Origin: DASXAQ01 sp036406615
Lineage (GTDB): Bacteria; Actinomycetota; UBA4738
Assembly: GCA_036406615.1 (NCBI GenBank)
Contig: DASXAQ010000106.1
Location: forward strand, 1-52,718
Length of the DNA stretch: 52,718 nucleotides
Direction: 5' to 3'
Under the pieces are notes generated by a model. The model saw only the letters and a list, made by a program, of their open reading frames with translations, was not told the DNA's origin and ran no database searches. A program made the position numbers and the translations under genes. This document shows positions 42,042-49,599 of the stretch, one piece after another (position 1 is the stretch's first letter; each line of letters opens with the position of its first letter).

Positions 42042-43997
42042 GTGACCGAGTCGCGCACCCGCGTCCGGCTGAAAGTCCTCGCCGCCCTCGTGGTGGCGAT
42101 GTTCGCCGTGCTCACCACCCGGCTGTGGTTCCTGCAAGTGCTGGCCTCGCCGCAGTTCGACGCGCAGGCGAAGGACAACCAGGTTCGCATCGTTCCCATC
42201 ACGCCGCTGCGCGGGGAGATCCTGGATCGCAACGGCGACGTGCTCGTCGGACGACGCTCCTCCGTGGTAGTGACGATCGACCGCCAGGAGCTTCCGACGG
42301 ATCAGACCGACGCGGTGCTGTTTCGTCTGTCGAACCTCCTTCACGTGCCGGTGCCGCAGCTCGTGAGCCGGCTCAACAGCGTCCAGTACCTGCCGTACCA
42401 GCCCGTGCCGGTGGCCCTGGACGTCTCGCAGCAGGACGTGTTCTACATCCGGGAGCATCAGTCCGACTTCCCCGGCGTCGGCTACCAGCTGGCGGCCGTG
42501 CCCTCGTATCCCCAGGGCGACCTGGCCGCGCAGATCCTGGGGTCGATCGGGCGCATGACCGGTGCGCAGTCCAAGGAGGCCGCCCTGAAGAACTGGCCGC
42601 TCACCTCCGAGGTGGGCCAGACCGGGCTCGAGGCCGTCTACGACTCGGAGCTTCGCGGCGAGCTCGGCAAGCGCGAGATGCAGGTGAACGCCGCCGGCGA
42701 CGTGCTGAACCCGAACTTCGGGCGGATCCCCTCGACGGCGGGCGACAACCTGGTCACCTCGATCGACGCGAACGTGCAGCGCCTCGCGGAGCGAAGCCTG
42801 GCCCAGGGCATCAGTGTGGCGCATTCGACCTTCGATCAGGAGTCGCAGAAGTACCTGCAGGCCAGCGGCGGCGCCGTCGTCGTGATGGACCCGCGAACGG
42901 GACACGTGATCGCGCTGGCGTCCAACCCGACGTTCGACCCATCCATCTGGGTCAAGGGCCTCACGAACCGCCAGTACCGCCAGCTGACCGGGACGGGTTC
43001 GAATCCCGGGCCGCTGTTCGATCGGGCGACCCAGGGCGCCTACCCGCCGGGATCGACGTTCAAGCCGTTCGTGGGCGGAGCGGCGCTGCGGGCGCACGTG
43101 ATCAATGAGAACTCGTCGCTGGATTGCCCGGGCAAGTGGGAGGTGCCCGGCGACACCTCGCACACCGTGTTCAACAACTGGAACCCGGTCAACGTCGGCT
43201 TCATCGGCCTGGCGAGCGCGCTGGTGCAGTCGTGCGACACGTTCTTCTACCAGCTCGGCTACAAGTTCTGGCAGGACTACGTGCACTCCGGCTACAACGT
43301 CGACACCGGCCTGGGGGGCACCGAGACCATGCAGCACGAGCTCGACCAGATGGGCTTCGGGCGGCGCACCCGGATCGACCTGCCGGCGGAAGCGCCCGGC
43401 CGCCTCCCGACGGCCGCCTACAAGCGGGCTCTGGTGAAGTCGGACCCGAGGGTCTACGGCAAGTACTACCAGTGGCTGCCCGGCGACAACATCAACATGT
43501 CGATCGGGCAGGGGTTCGTGACGGTGACGCCGATCCAGCTCGCGGTCGCGTACAGCGCGATCGCCAACGGCGGCAAGCTCTTCGCGCCACGCATCGGCTG
43601 GAAGGTCCAGACGCCCGACGGCAAGTTGGTCCGCGTGATCCACGCGCCCATCGTCGGGCACCTGCCGCTGTCGCGCCAGCAGATCAACTTCCTCCGCAAC
43701 GCGCTGACGGGCGTCGTGCGACCCGGCGGGACGGCTGCGCCGGCGTTCGCCGGGTTCCCGCTGGACTCCATCCCCGTTGCCGGAAAGACGGGCACCGCGG
43801 ACATCGTTGGGCGCCAGCCGTATTCGTGGTTCGCGGCGATGGCGCCGGCGAACAATCCGCGCTACGTCGTGGTGGCGCTGGTCGAGCAGGGCGGCCACGG
43901 AGGCACGACCGCCGCCCCCATCGTCCGCAACGTGCTGCAGGGGCTGTTCGGGCTGAACACGGGCGGGGTCCAGGCGGGATCGGACTCCTCGACATGA
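42042..43997 (+). CDS. mrdA: Penicillin-binding protein 2 (peptidoglycan transpeptidase of the elongasome)
   Basis: 651 residues from GTG 42042 (GGAG upstream). One N-terminal helix (VLAALVVAMFAVLTTRLWFLQV) is followed by the class B dimerisation domain (RGEILDRNGDVLV, GLEAVYDSELRGELG) and the transpeptidase domain: SxxK in PPGSTFKPF (S338), SxD-type SCDTFFYQLGY, and KTGT (K582). It crosslinks wall during elongation together with RodA, encoded 25 bases downstream. Confidence 0.95.
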   Translation: MTESRTRVRLKVLAALVVAMFAVLTTRLWFLQVLASPQFDAQAKDNQVRIVPITPLRGEILDRNGDVLVGRRSSVVVTIDRQELPTDQTDAVLFRLSNLLHVPVPQLVSRLNSVQYLPYQPVPVALDVSQQDVFYIREHQSDFPGVGYQLAAVPSYPQGDLAAQILGSIGRMTGAQSKEAALKNWPLTSEVGQTGLEAVYDSELRGELGKREMQVNAAGDVLNPNFGRIPSTAGDNLVTSIDANVQRLAERSLAQGISVAHSTFDQESQKYLQASGGAVVVMDPRTGHVIALASNPTFDPSIWVKGLTNRQYRQLTGTGSNPGPLFDRATQGAYPPGSTFKPFVGGAALRAHVINENSSLDCPGKWEVPGDTSHTVFNNWNPVNVGFIGLASALVQSCDTFFYQLGYKFWQDYVHSGYNVDTGLGGTETMQHELDQMGFGRRTRIDLPAEAPGRLPTAAYKRALVKSDPRVYGKYYQWLPGDNINMSIGQGFVTVTPIQLAVAYSAIANGGKLFAPRIGWKVQTPDGKLVRVIHAPIVGHLPLSRQQINFLRNALTGVVRPGGTAAPAFAGFPLDSIPVAGKTGTADIVGRQPYSWFAAMAPANNPRYVVVALVEQGGHGGTTAAPIVRNVLQGLFGLNTGGVQAGSDSST

Positions 43998-44022
43998 GCG
44001 ACGCGCGCGTCGAAGGGAGGCG

Positions 44023-45174
44023 ATGACGCCCATGGACATGCCGCTGCCGTCGGCTCGCGCCTCGGTCCGGGAGGGATCGCCGCTTCGCCACGTCGACTTC
44101 GTGCTGCTGCTCACCGCGCTGGGGCTGGCCGTGTTCGGCGTGCTGATGATCTACTCCGCGACGCACCGCAGCCTGCTGCTGCTCGGCGACAGCCCGTCGT
44201 ACTACCTCAAGCGGCAGGCGGTGTTCATCGTGCTCGGCGCGATCGCGATGGCCGGCACCGCGCTGTTCGACTACACGCTGCTCAAGATGTGGGCGCCCGT
44301 CATCTACCTGGGATCGGTCGGGCTGCTGTTCCTGGTGCGAACGCCGCTCGGGTCCTCGGCGCTCGGCTCGCAGCGCTGGTTCCAGATCGCCGGCTTCCAG
44401 TTCAGCCCGTCGCTGTTCTCCCGGCTGGCCCTGATCCTGATGCTGGCCGCGTACCTGTCCGAGATCAAGTGGGAGAGCACGCTGCGCGAGGTGCTGCGCG
44501 CGGTGGCGATCGCGGCGCTTCCGATGTTCCTCGTGTTCATCCAGCCCGACCTCGGGACGACGATCATCCTGGCCACCATCCTGGTGACGCTGCTGGTCGT
44601 GGCCGGCACACGTGCGCGCTACCTGGTGGTGCTGGCCGCCGCTGCGACGCTCGCCATCTACGGCGCGTTCCAGCTGAACATCATCAAGCAGTACCAGGTC
44701 GACCGGCTGATCGGGTTCATGGACCAGTCGAAGAACTCCCAGACCGCCAACTACAACCTGCAGCAGTCCAAGATCGCGATCGGTGCCGGCGGGCTGACCG
44801 GGACCGGCTACCTGAGGGGGACGCAGACGAACCTGGACTTCGTCCCCGAGCAGCACACCGACTTCATCTTCACCGCGGTGGGCGAGGAGTTCGGATTCGT
44901 GGGCGCCGGGACCCTCCTGGTGCTGTTCTTGATCCTGCTCTGGCGCACCTATCGCATCGCGATGACCGCGAAGGACCCGTTCGGCACCTACGTCGCCGCC
45001 GGCATCGCGGCCATGTTCACGATCCAGATGTTCATCAACATCGGGATGACCATCGGGATCATGCCCATCACCGGCATCCCGTTACCGTTCATGTCCTACG
45101 GGGGAAGCGGCCTGATCGCCGACTTCATCGGGATCGGCCTGCTGGAGTCCATCCGGATCCGCCGCTACGCCTAG
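44023..45174 (+). CDS. rodA: Rod-shape-determining protein RodA (SEDS glycosyltransferase)
   Basis: 383 residues with about ten membrane helices. SEDS hallmarks are ALGSQRWFQIAGFQFSPS, FIQPDLGTTIILATI, QSKIAIGAGGLTGTGYLRGTQT, FVPEQHTDFIFTAVGEEFGF and the final GIPLPFMSYGGSGLIADFIGIG. It polymerises lipid II with PBP2. ATG 44023 follows GGGAGGCG. The gene ends the elongation operon, and a separate promoter begins within five bases of its stop. Confidence 0.95.
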   Translation: MTPMDMPLPSARASVREGSPLRHVDFVLLLTALGLAVFGVLMIYSATHRSLLLLGDSPSYYLKRQAVFIVLGAIAMAGTALFDYTLLKMWAPVIYLGSVGLLFLVRTPLGSSALGSQRWFQIAGFQFSPSLFSRLALILMLAAYLSEIKWESTLREVLRAVAIAALPMFLVFIQPDLGTTIILATILVTLLVVAGTRARYLVVLAAAATLAIYGAFQLNIIKQYQVDRLIGFMDQSKNSQTANYNLQQSKIAIGAGGLTGTGYLRGTQTNLDFVPEQHTDFIFTAVGEEFGFVGAGTLLVLFLILLWRTYRIAMTAKDPFGTYVAAGIAAMFTIQMFINIGMTIGIMPITGIPLPFMSYGGSGLIADFIGIGLLESIRIRRYA

Positions 45175-45178
45175 GTTC

Positions 45179-45207
45179 TTGGAGCGGGGCGGGCCGGGCG
45201 GTATCCT
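45179..45207 (+). promoter_or_regulatory. Vegetative-type promoter for the RNase E/G gene
   Basis: TTGGAG (45179-45184), a 17-base spacer, then TATCCT (45202-45207). Transcription would start near 45214 and leave a leader of about 314 bases before the TTG at 45528. The -35 box lies within five bases of the rodA stop. Confidence 0.6.
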
Positions 45208-45213
45208 GGAGAC

Positions 45214-45527
45214 GTACACGTGCCCCGCCGGGCGGGGAGCCGAACGCGGAAGGGTCCGCGAGGCTCGGGTCCCGGCGGCGGAGTCAGGTAAAGCCGCTTG
45301 ATCGCGGCGGGCAGCCCGCCGCTTCCTCCGGGAAGCGGGACCGGAGCGCCCGAATGCCAGGCCCCGAAGGCAACGAGGTGTGCCCGTGCCACGACGCGGG
45401 CTTTCGCGCTTCCGAGCGCGTCGGCTTTCAGCGACGTGAGGACGCCCCGCCGCCGGCGAGCGTCCATCGGCCTCCTCCTGCCTTCGCTCCCCGGCTCCGC
45501 GATCGGCGTGAAGAGAGAGGATTCGCG
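45214..45527 (+). ncRNA. Long structured 5' leader of the RNase E/G mRNA
   Basis: The leader has stem-loops CCCCGC/GCGGGG (45223-45237) and the perfect GCGGCGGGC-A-GCCCGCCGC (45304-45322). The last two bases of that one begin GCTTCC-TCCG-GGAAGC (45321-45336), a stem with a UCCG loop. The remainder has no convincing reading frame of its own. RNase E in enterobacteria limits its own mRNA through a structured leader; a similar feedback here is an analogy only. It did not match a riboswitch class I can recall. Confidence 0.4.
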
Positions 45528-47654
45528 TTGAGCGAGGAGCACGAAGCACAGGCAACAACCTCCGTCGGCGTGGCGGAGGCGGGGGCGGGCGGCGGGTCCG
45601 GCCCAGAGGGCGACGGGGCCGCCGCGACACCCAGGCGGCGTCGCCGCCGGCGCGGTGGACGAGGCAGAGGCGGCCGGGCGGGAACCGGCGCCGCGACGTC
45701 CACCACGACATCCACCACGACGCCGGCCCCGCCGGCTCAGGACGGCGCGTCGAAGACGACCAAGTCGGCAACGAGCCGGCGTTCGAGCGGCGCCACGAAG
45801 TCCGCGACGAAGGCCGAGGCGACGGCCGCGGCCGGTGAGGCGCAGGACGCCGCCCCGGCGCCGTCCGAGGGGTCCGCCGCGTCCGCAAGGGGACGGACCC
45901 GCACGCGAGGCACGACGCGCTCGCGCACCACAAAGCCCAAGGCGAGCGACGAGGGCGCGGCCGCCCAGGCGGATGCCACCGCCGCAACCACCGCAGCCGA
46001 TGGCGACGGCGAGGCTCCTTCGGCTCCGAGGCGTCGCCGCCGACGCGGCGGCCGGGGCCGCTCGCGCGCGGGATCCTCCGCTGCCGTCACCGCGGAAGCC
46101 GCGGCCGCCGACGGGGACGGGAGCGCTGAGCCCGCGACCGCGACGAAGGCTGAGGCGGCGCCGAAGTCGAAGCCCGCGGCGAAGGCAGAGCCGGCGAAGA
46201 GGGGCGACGAGGCGCCGGCGAAGCCCGCCCGCCGGACTCGCAGCCGCGCCAAGTCCACGAAGGCGGCGGCGCCGGCGGCGGAGACCGAGACGGCCGACGA
46301 GGCCGAGGCACCGGCCCGCGGACGCGGGAGCCGGCTGGACGCCACCCGAACCCGCAAGCGCCGGCTGCCGGGGCGCCGCCGTCGCGAACCCGTCGCCGCG
46401 ATCACCCGGGCGGCCGACAAGACGATGCTGATCACCGAGCTCGACGAGCGCGACCAGATCGCGGTCCTGCAGGACCGCCTGCTGGTCGAGCACTACATCA
46501 CGCGCTCGGGCGCGCGTTCGATGGTGGGGAACATCTATCTGGGCAAGGTGCAGAACGTGCTGCCCGGCATGGAGGCGGCGTTCATCGACCTCGGGCGCGG
46601 GCGCAACGCGGTCCTGTACGCCGGCGAGGTGTCGTACGACGAGGAGATCGACGGACAGGCTCGGCGCATCGAGCACGTGCTGAAGAGCGGGCAGAACGTC
46701 ATCGTGCAGGTGACGAAGGATCCCATCGGAGGCAAGGGCGCGCGCCTGACCCAGGAGATCAGCCTGCCGGGGCGGTACGTCGTGTTCGTGCCGAAGTCCC
46801 AGACGTTCGGCATCAGCCGGCGGCTCCCCGACGCGGAGCGGAGCCGGCTGAAGGAGATCCTGAAGAAGATCCGGCCGGCCGGGGACGGACTGATCGTGCG
46901 CACCGCCGCCGATGGAGCGCCGGCCGAGGACCTGACGACGGACCTCGAACGGCTGATCGAGGAGTGGGCGGTCATCGAGAAGAGCGCCAAGCGCGGGCGA
47001 GCGCCGCGGGTGCTGTACGAGGAGCCCGAGCTCACCATCCGCGTCGTGCGCGACCTGTTCACCGAGGGCGAGTTCAAGGAGATCGTCACCGACTCGCCGC
47101 GCATCTTCGAGCTGGTGACCGGCTACCTGCAGGGCGTCGCGCCCGACCTGGTCGACAAGGTCCGCCTGCACGAGGGCAAGCTCCCCGTGATGGAGGCGTT
47201 CCACGTGACCGAGCAGGTCCACAAGGCCCTGGACCGCAAGGTCTGGCTCCCGTCGGGCGGCTACATCGTCATCGACCGGACCGAGGCAATGACCGTCATC
47301 GACGTCAACACCGGCAAGCACGTCGGCAAGGCGAACCTGGAGGAGACCGTCACCAAGACGAACCTCGAGGCCGCCGAGGAGATCGCGCGACAGCTGCGGC
47401 TGCGTGACATCGGCGGCATGATCATCGTCGACTTCATCGACATGCTGCTCGAACGCAACAAGGACAAGGTCATCCAGACGATGAAGGGCGCGATGGCCCT
47501 GGACAAGACGCGCGCGCAGGTGTTCGACGAGATCAGCCCGCTCGGGCTGCTGGAGATCACGCGCAAGCGGGTCTCCGCCGGCCTGCTCGAGTCGTTCTCG
47601 CACACGTGCCCGGAGTGCGAGGGGCGCGGCATCATCATCGACCACAAGATTTGA
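45528..47654 (+). CDS. rne: Ribonuclease E/G family endoribonuclease
   Basis: 708 residues from TTG 45528, which is preceded by AGAGAGG. Residues 1-295 are a low-complexity Ala/Thr/Arg/Lys region with RRRRRRGGRGRG blocks and Lys-Ala-Pro repeats, as in actinobacterial RNase E. The catalytic part starts at MLITELDERDQIAVL (about 300): S1 domain (GNIYLGKVQNVLPGMEAAFIDLG), RNase H-like and 5'-sensor parts, DNase I-like active site DVNTGKHVG and IIVDFIDM, and the zinc link CPEC. It processes rRNA and decays mRNA. No C-terminal scaffold follows the catalytic domain; the disordered region is at the front only. Confidence 0.93.
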   Translation: MSEEHEAQATTSVGVAEAGAGGGSGPEGDGAAATPRRRRRRRGGRGRGGRAGTGAATSTTTSTTTPAPPAQDGASKTTKSATSRRSSGATKSATKAEATAAAGEAQDAAPAPSEGSAASARGRTRTRGTTRSRTTKPKASDEGAAAQADATAATTAADGDGEAPSAPRRRRRRGGRGRSRAGSSAAVTAEAAAADGDGSAEPATATKAEAAPKSKPAAKAEPAKRGDEAPAKPARRTRSRAKSTKAAAPAAETETADEAEAPARGRGSRLDATRTRKRRLPGRRRREPVAAITRAADKTMLITELDERDQIAVLQDRLLVEHYITRSGARSMVGNIYLGKVQNVLPGMEAAFIDLGRGRNAVLYAGEVSYDEEIDGQARRIEHVLKSGQNVIVQVTKDPIGGKGARLTQEISLPGRYVVFVPKSQTFGISRRLPDAERSRLKEILKKIRPAGDGLIVRTAADGAPAEDLTTDLERLIEEWAVIEKSAKRGRAPRVLYEEPELTIRVVRDLFTEGEFKEIVTDSPRIFELVTGYLQGVAPDLVDKVRLHEGKLPVMEAFHVTEQVHKALDRKVWLPSGGYIVIDRTEAMTVIDVNTGKHVGKANLEETVTKTNLEAAEEIARQLRLRDIGGMIIVDFIDMLLERNKDKVIQTMKGAMALDKTRAQVFDEISPLGLLEITRKRVSAGLLESFSHTCPECEGRGIIIDHKI

Positions 47655-47666
47655 GAGGATTCCCTC

Positions 47667-48074
47667 ATGTACGCGGTGATCAAGGCGGGTGGCAAGCAGC
47701 ACAAGGTCAAGCCCGGCGACGTGCTCGAGGTCGAGCTGGTGCACGGCGGGGAGGGCGACGCCGTCACGTTCACGCCGCTGCTCGTGGTGGACGACGACGG
47801 CACCACGCACTTCGGCAAGGACGTCTCGAAGGCGGTCGTCAAGGCCAAGCTCGTCGGCGAGCAGAAGGGCGAGAAGGTCAAGGTCTTCAAGTACCGCCAG
47901 AAGACCGGCTACGCGAAGCGGCAGGGCCACCGCCAGATGTACACGCTGATCGAGATCGAGGACGTCTCGATGGGCTCGCGGCGCGCGCCGGCGAAAAAGG
48001 CCGCGTCCACCGAAGCCGAGACGAAGGCGGCTCCCTCGGACGGCGGCGGCGCGGACGAGACGCCCGCCGGCTGA
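47667..48074 (+). CDS. rplU: 50S ribosomal protein L21
   Basis: 135 residues. MYAVIKAGGKQHKVKPGDVLEVE, FGKDVSKAVVKAKLV and KYRQKTGYAKRQGHRQMYT are L21 signatures. It ends with an unusual Ala/Glu/Lys extension of about 30 residues after the normal end. GAGAGG precedes the ATG, 12 bases after rne. Unlike most bacteria, rpmA is not the next gene; a thioredoxin-fold gene with its own promoter intervenes. Confidence 0.97.
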   Translation: MYAVIKAGGKQHKVKPGDVLEVELVHGGEGDAVTFTPLLVVDDDGTTHFGKDVSKAVVKAKLVGEQKGEKVKVFKYRQKTGYAKRQGHRQMYTLIEIEDVSMGSRRAPAKKAASTEAETKAAPSDGGGADETPAG

Positions 48075-48102
48075 CGCTCCTGCTTTTGAGACTTTCGGCC
48101 GG

Positions 48103-48132
48103 TTGACCTCCCCTTTCGGGCCGGGCTAGTCT
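48103..48132 (+). promoter_or_regulatory. Vegetative-type promoter between rplU and the thioredoxin-fold gene
   Basis: TTGACC (48103-48108), an 18-base spacer, TAGTCT (48127-48132). Both boxes match the consensus well. The predicted start near 48139 would give a leader that includes the small ORF at 48162. Confidence 0.65.
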
Positions 48133-48161
48133 CCGCCCGCTGTTCGTCCAGGGGGTAGGGG

Positions 48162-48206
48162 ATGCTTCACGCGTCGCCGTTGTCCGCATTCCGGCGCACG
48201 GCATGA
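48162..48206 (+). CDS. 14-residue leader ORF overlapping the thioredoxin-fold gene
   Basis: ATG 48162 directly follows a strong purine tract (AGGGGGTAGGGG), the best ribosome site in this interval, and reads MLHASPLSAFRRTA then TGA. The TGA overlaps ATG 48203 of the next gene (ATGA), while that ATG lacks a Shine-Dalgarno of its own. The layout suggests that translation of the short frame feeds the gene. The peptide has no Cys or repeated rare residue that would mark classic attenuation. Confidence 0.45.
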   Translation: MLHASPLSAFRRTA

Positions 48207-48799
48207 ACGCCGCGACCGTCGCGATCGGGATCGCCGCCGCGCTGCTGCTCATCGCCGCCGCCGCGCAGGGCGTCGTGCTCGTCGTCCTCGGCCGGCGCAA
48301 CCGTGGGCTGCGGGAGCGTGTTCGGATCCTGACGGCGCGACTGGACGACGCGGGCCCCGTTGTGGCCGACGCCCGTGCCACCGGAGGAGTCCGCGTGGGG
48401 TCGCCGGCGCCGCCGCTTCGCCTGCCGTCGGTCACCGGCGGGGTCCTGGACCTCGAGCGGTACCACGGCCGGGACGTGGTGGTGCTGTTCTGGAGCCCGA
48501 CGTGCCCCTTCTCCCAGCGGCTCCTGCCCGAGCTCCAGGCGTGGGAGGAGCGGATGCCGGTGGCCGCCCCGGCTCTTGTGGTCGTCTCGTCCGGGGGCGT
48601 GCGCGTCAACCTGGGGACGGGGCTGCGGTCGCCGATCGTCACCGATCCCACGGGGGCCGTCGCGAGGTCGTTCGGGGTCGCCGGCACCCCGACGGCCGTG
48701 CGCGTGGATGCCCTGGGTCGCATCGCGTCCGAGGTCCGCTCCGGCTCCTTCGCCGTGCTGGAGCTGCTCGGCCCCGACGTGGTCGGCGCCGTTCGCTGA
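48203..48799 (+). CDS. Membrane-anchored thioredoxin-fold protein (MauD/TlpA-like) with a single active-site Cys
   Basis: 198 residues. One N-terminal helix (VAIGIAAALLLIAAAAQGVVLVVLG) anchors an external redoxin domain: VGSPAPPLRLPSVTGGVLDL, VVVLFWSPTCPFSQRLLPEL, and the cis-Pro loop GVAGTPTAVRVD. The usual CxxC is CPFS, so only the first Cys remains; it could act as a monothiol reductant or only bind partners. MauD-like proteins support disulfide formation in exported proteins. It is inserted between rplU and rpmA, and has its own promoter and a leader ORF. Confidence 0.82.
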   Translation: MNAATVAIGIAAALLLIAAAAQGVVLVVLGRRNRGLRERVRILTARLDDAGPVVADARATGGVRVGSPAPPLRLPSVTGGVLDLERYHGRDVVVLFWSPTCPFSQRLLPELQAWEERMPVAAPALVVVSSGGVRVNLGTGLRSPIVTDPTGAVARSFGVAGTPTAVRVDALGRIASEVRSGSFAVLELLGPDVVGAVR

Positions 48800-48857
48800 A
48801 GCGAGAGCCGCCGTTCCACCCGGTCCCCGGGGGCCCGTCTGCTACCCTGATCCGGCT

Positions 48858-49166
48858 ATGGCACACAAGAAGGGTGGCGGCTCGACTCGCAACGGACGCG
48901 ACTCCACGTCGAAGCGACTCGGCGTGAAGGCGTTCGCCGGCCAGGACGTCTCGGCCGGCTCGATCCTCGTGCGCCAGCGCGGCACCAGGATCCACCCGGG
49001 CGACGGCGTCGGCAGGGGCGGGGACGACACGCTGTTCGCACGCCGCGCCGGCATCGTGCAGTACCACTCGCGCGCCGGTCGGCGGTTCGCTTCGATCCAG
49101 TCCCCGGAGGCGGCTCCCGCCGCCAGCGTTCCGGCAGCCGAGGCCGTGGACGCCGTCTCGAGCTGA
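48858..49166 (+). CDS. rpmA: 50S ribosomal protein L27
   Basis: 102 residues. MAHKKGGGSTRNGRDSTSKRLG and AGSILVRQRGTRIHPGDGVGRGGDDTLFA are L27 hallmarks. A C-terminal Ala/Pro/Val extension of about 20 residues follows RFASIQ. It begins directly with MAHKK, without the cleaved leader known from Firmicutes. TACCCT lies 9 bases before the ATG and no Shine-Dalgarno is seen. The stop is two bases from that of a convergent gene. Confidence 0.97.
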   Translation: MAHKKGGGSTRNGRDSTSKRLGVKAFAGQDVSAGSILVRQRGTRIHPGDGVGRGGDDTLFARRAGIVQYHSRAGRRFASIQSPEAAPAASVPAAEAVDAVSS

Positions 49167-49168
49167 GC

Positions 49169-49567
49169 TCAGACGCGCTGCGCGGCCTTGATGGCCGTCA
49201 CCCAATCCGCGATCTCGTCCTTCTTCAGCGGGTTCCAGGTTCGAAGCTTCACGACCGACTGCTTCTTGGCGCCCCGCTTCTTGAAGATGATCGCGCTGGT
49301 GTCGTCGCGGGCCAGGCTCGGCGGCTTGATGAAGTAGAAGCCCATGACCCGGAACTCGTGAGGCTGCACGAAGGAGATCTCCAGCACCGGCGATCCGAAG
49401 ACGCGGCGGACGCCGCGGATCTTCGCCAGCGGGAACTCCGCCCGCGCCGCGCGCTCGTCGTCCGGCTGGAACTCCAGGGCGTCGGACTTCAGGAACAGCC
49501 AGCCCCGGAGGCCGTCGGGGCCGGTCCGTCGGTTGACCATCCACACCTGGCTGGGGGGGCGTTCCAT
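49169..49567 (-). CDS. Small PH-like-domain protein, antisense between rpmA and obg
   Basis: 132 residues. The sequence alternates beta-strand patterns (GWLFLKSDALEFQPDD, FPLAKIRGVRRVFGSPVLEISF, RVMGFYFIKPPS, SAIIFKKRG) and ends in an amphipathic helix (DEIADWVTAIKAAQRV), the layout of a PH-like or GRAM-like domain. No exact family is recognised. TACCCT lies 9 bases before ATG 49567, back to back with the obg -10 box. Its position splits an otherwise conserved ribosomal protein/obg unit. Confidence 0.65.
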   Translation of the reverse strand: MERPPSQVWMVNRRTGPDGLRGWLFLKSDALEFQPDDERAARAEFPLAKIRGVRRVFGSPVLEISFVQPHEFRVMGFYFIKPPSLARDDTSAIIFKKRGAKKQSVVKLRTWNPLKKDEIADWVTAIKAAQRV

Positions 49568-49599
49568 CAGCTTTCGAGGGTAGCCGGATAATCGGGGTC

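Noticed and set aside
41967..44114. Long minus-strand open frame of 715 residues opposite mrdA
   Set aside because: Low-complexity Arg/His/Gln composition typical of antisense shadows in GC-rich coding DNA; no domain; mrdA is unambiguous.
45214..45527. Cobalamin or other known riboswitch in the rne leader
   Set aside because: Some GGGAAGCGG-like text is present, but the conserved core elements are not in order and the gene is not a cobalamin target.
45171..47930. 919-residue minus-strand open frame opposite rne
   Set aside because: Composition and lack of any motif mark it as the reverse shadow of rne.
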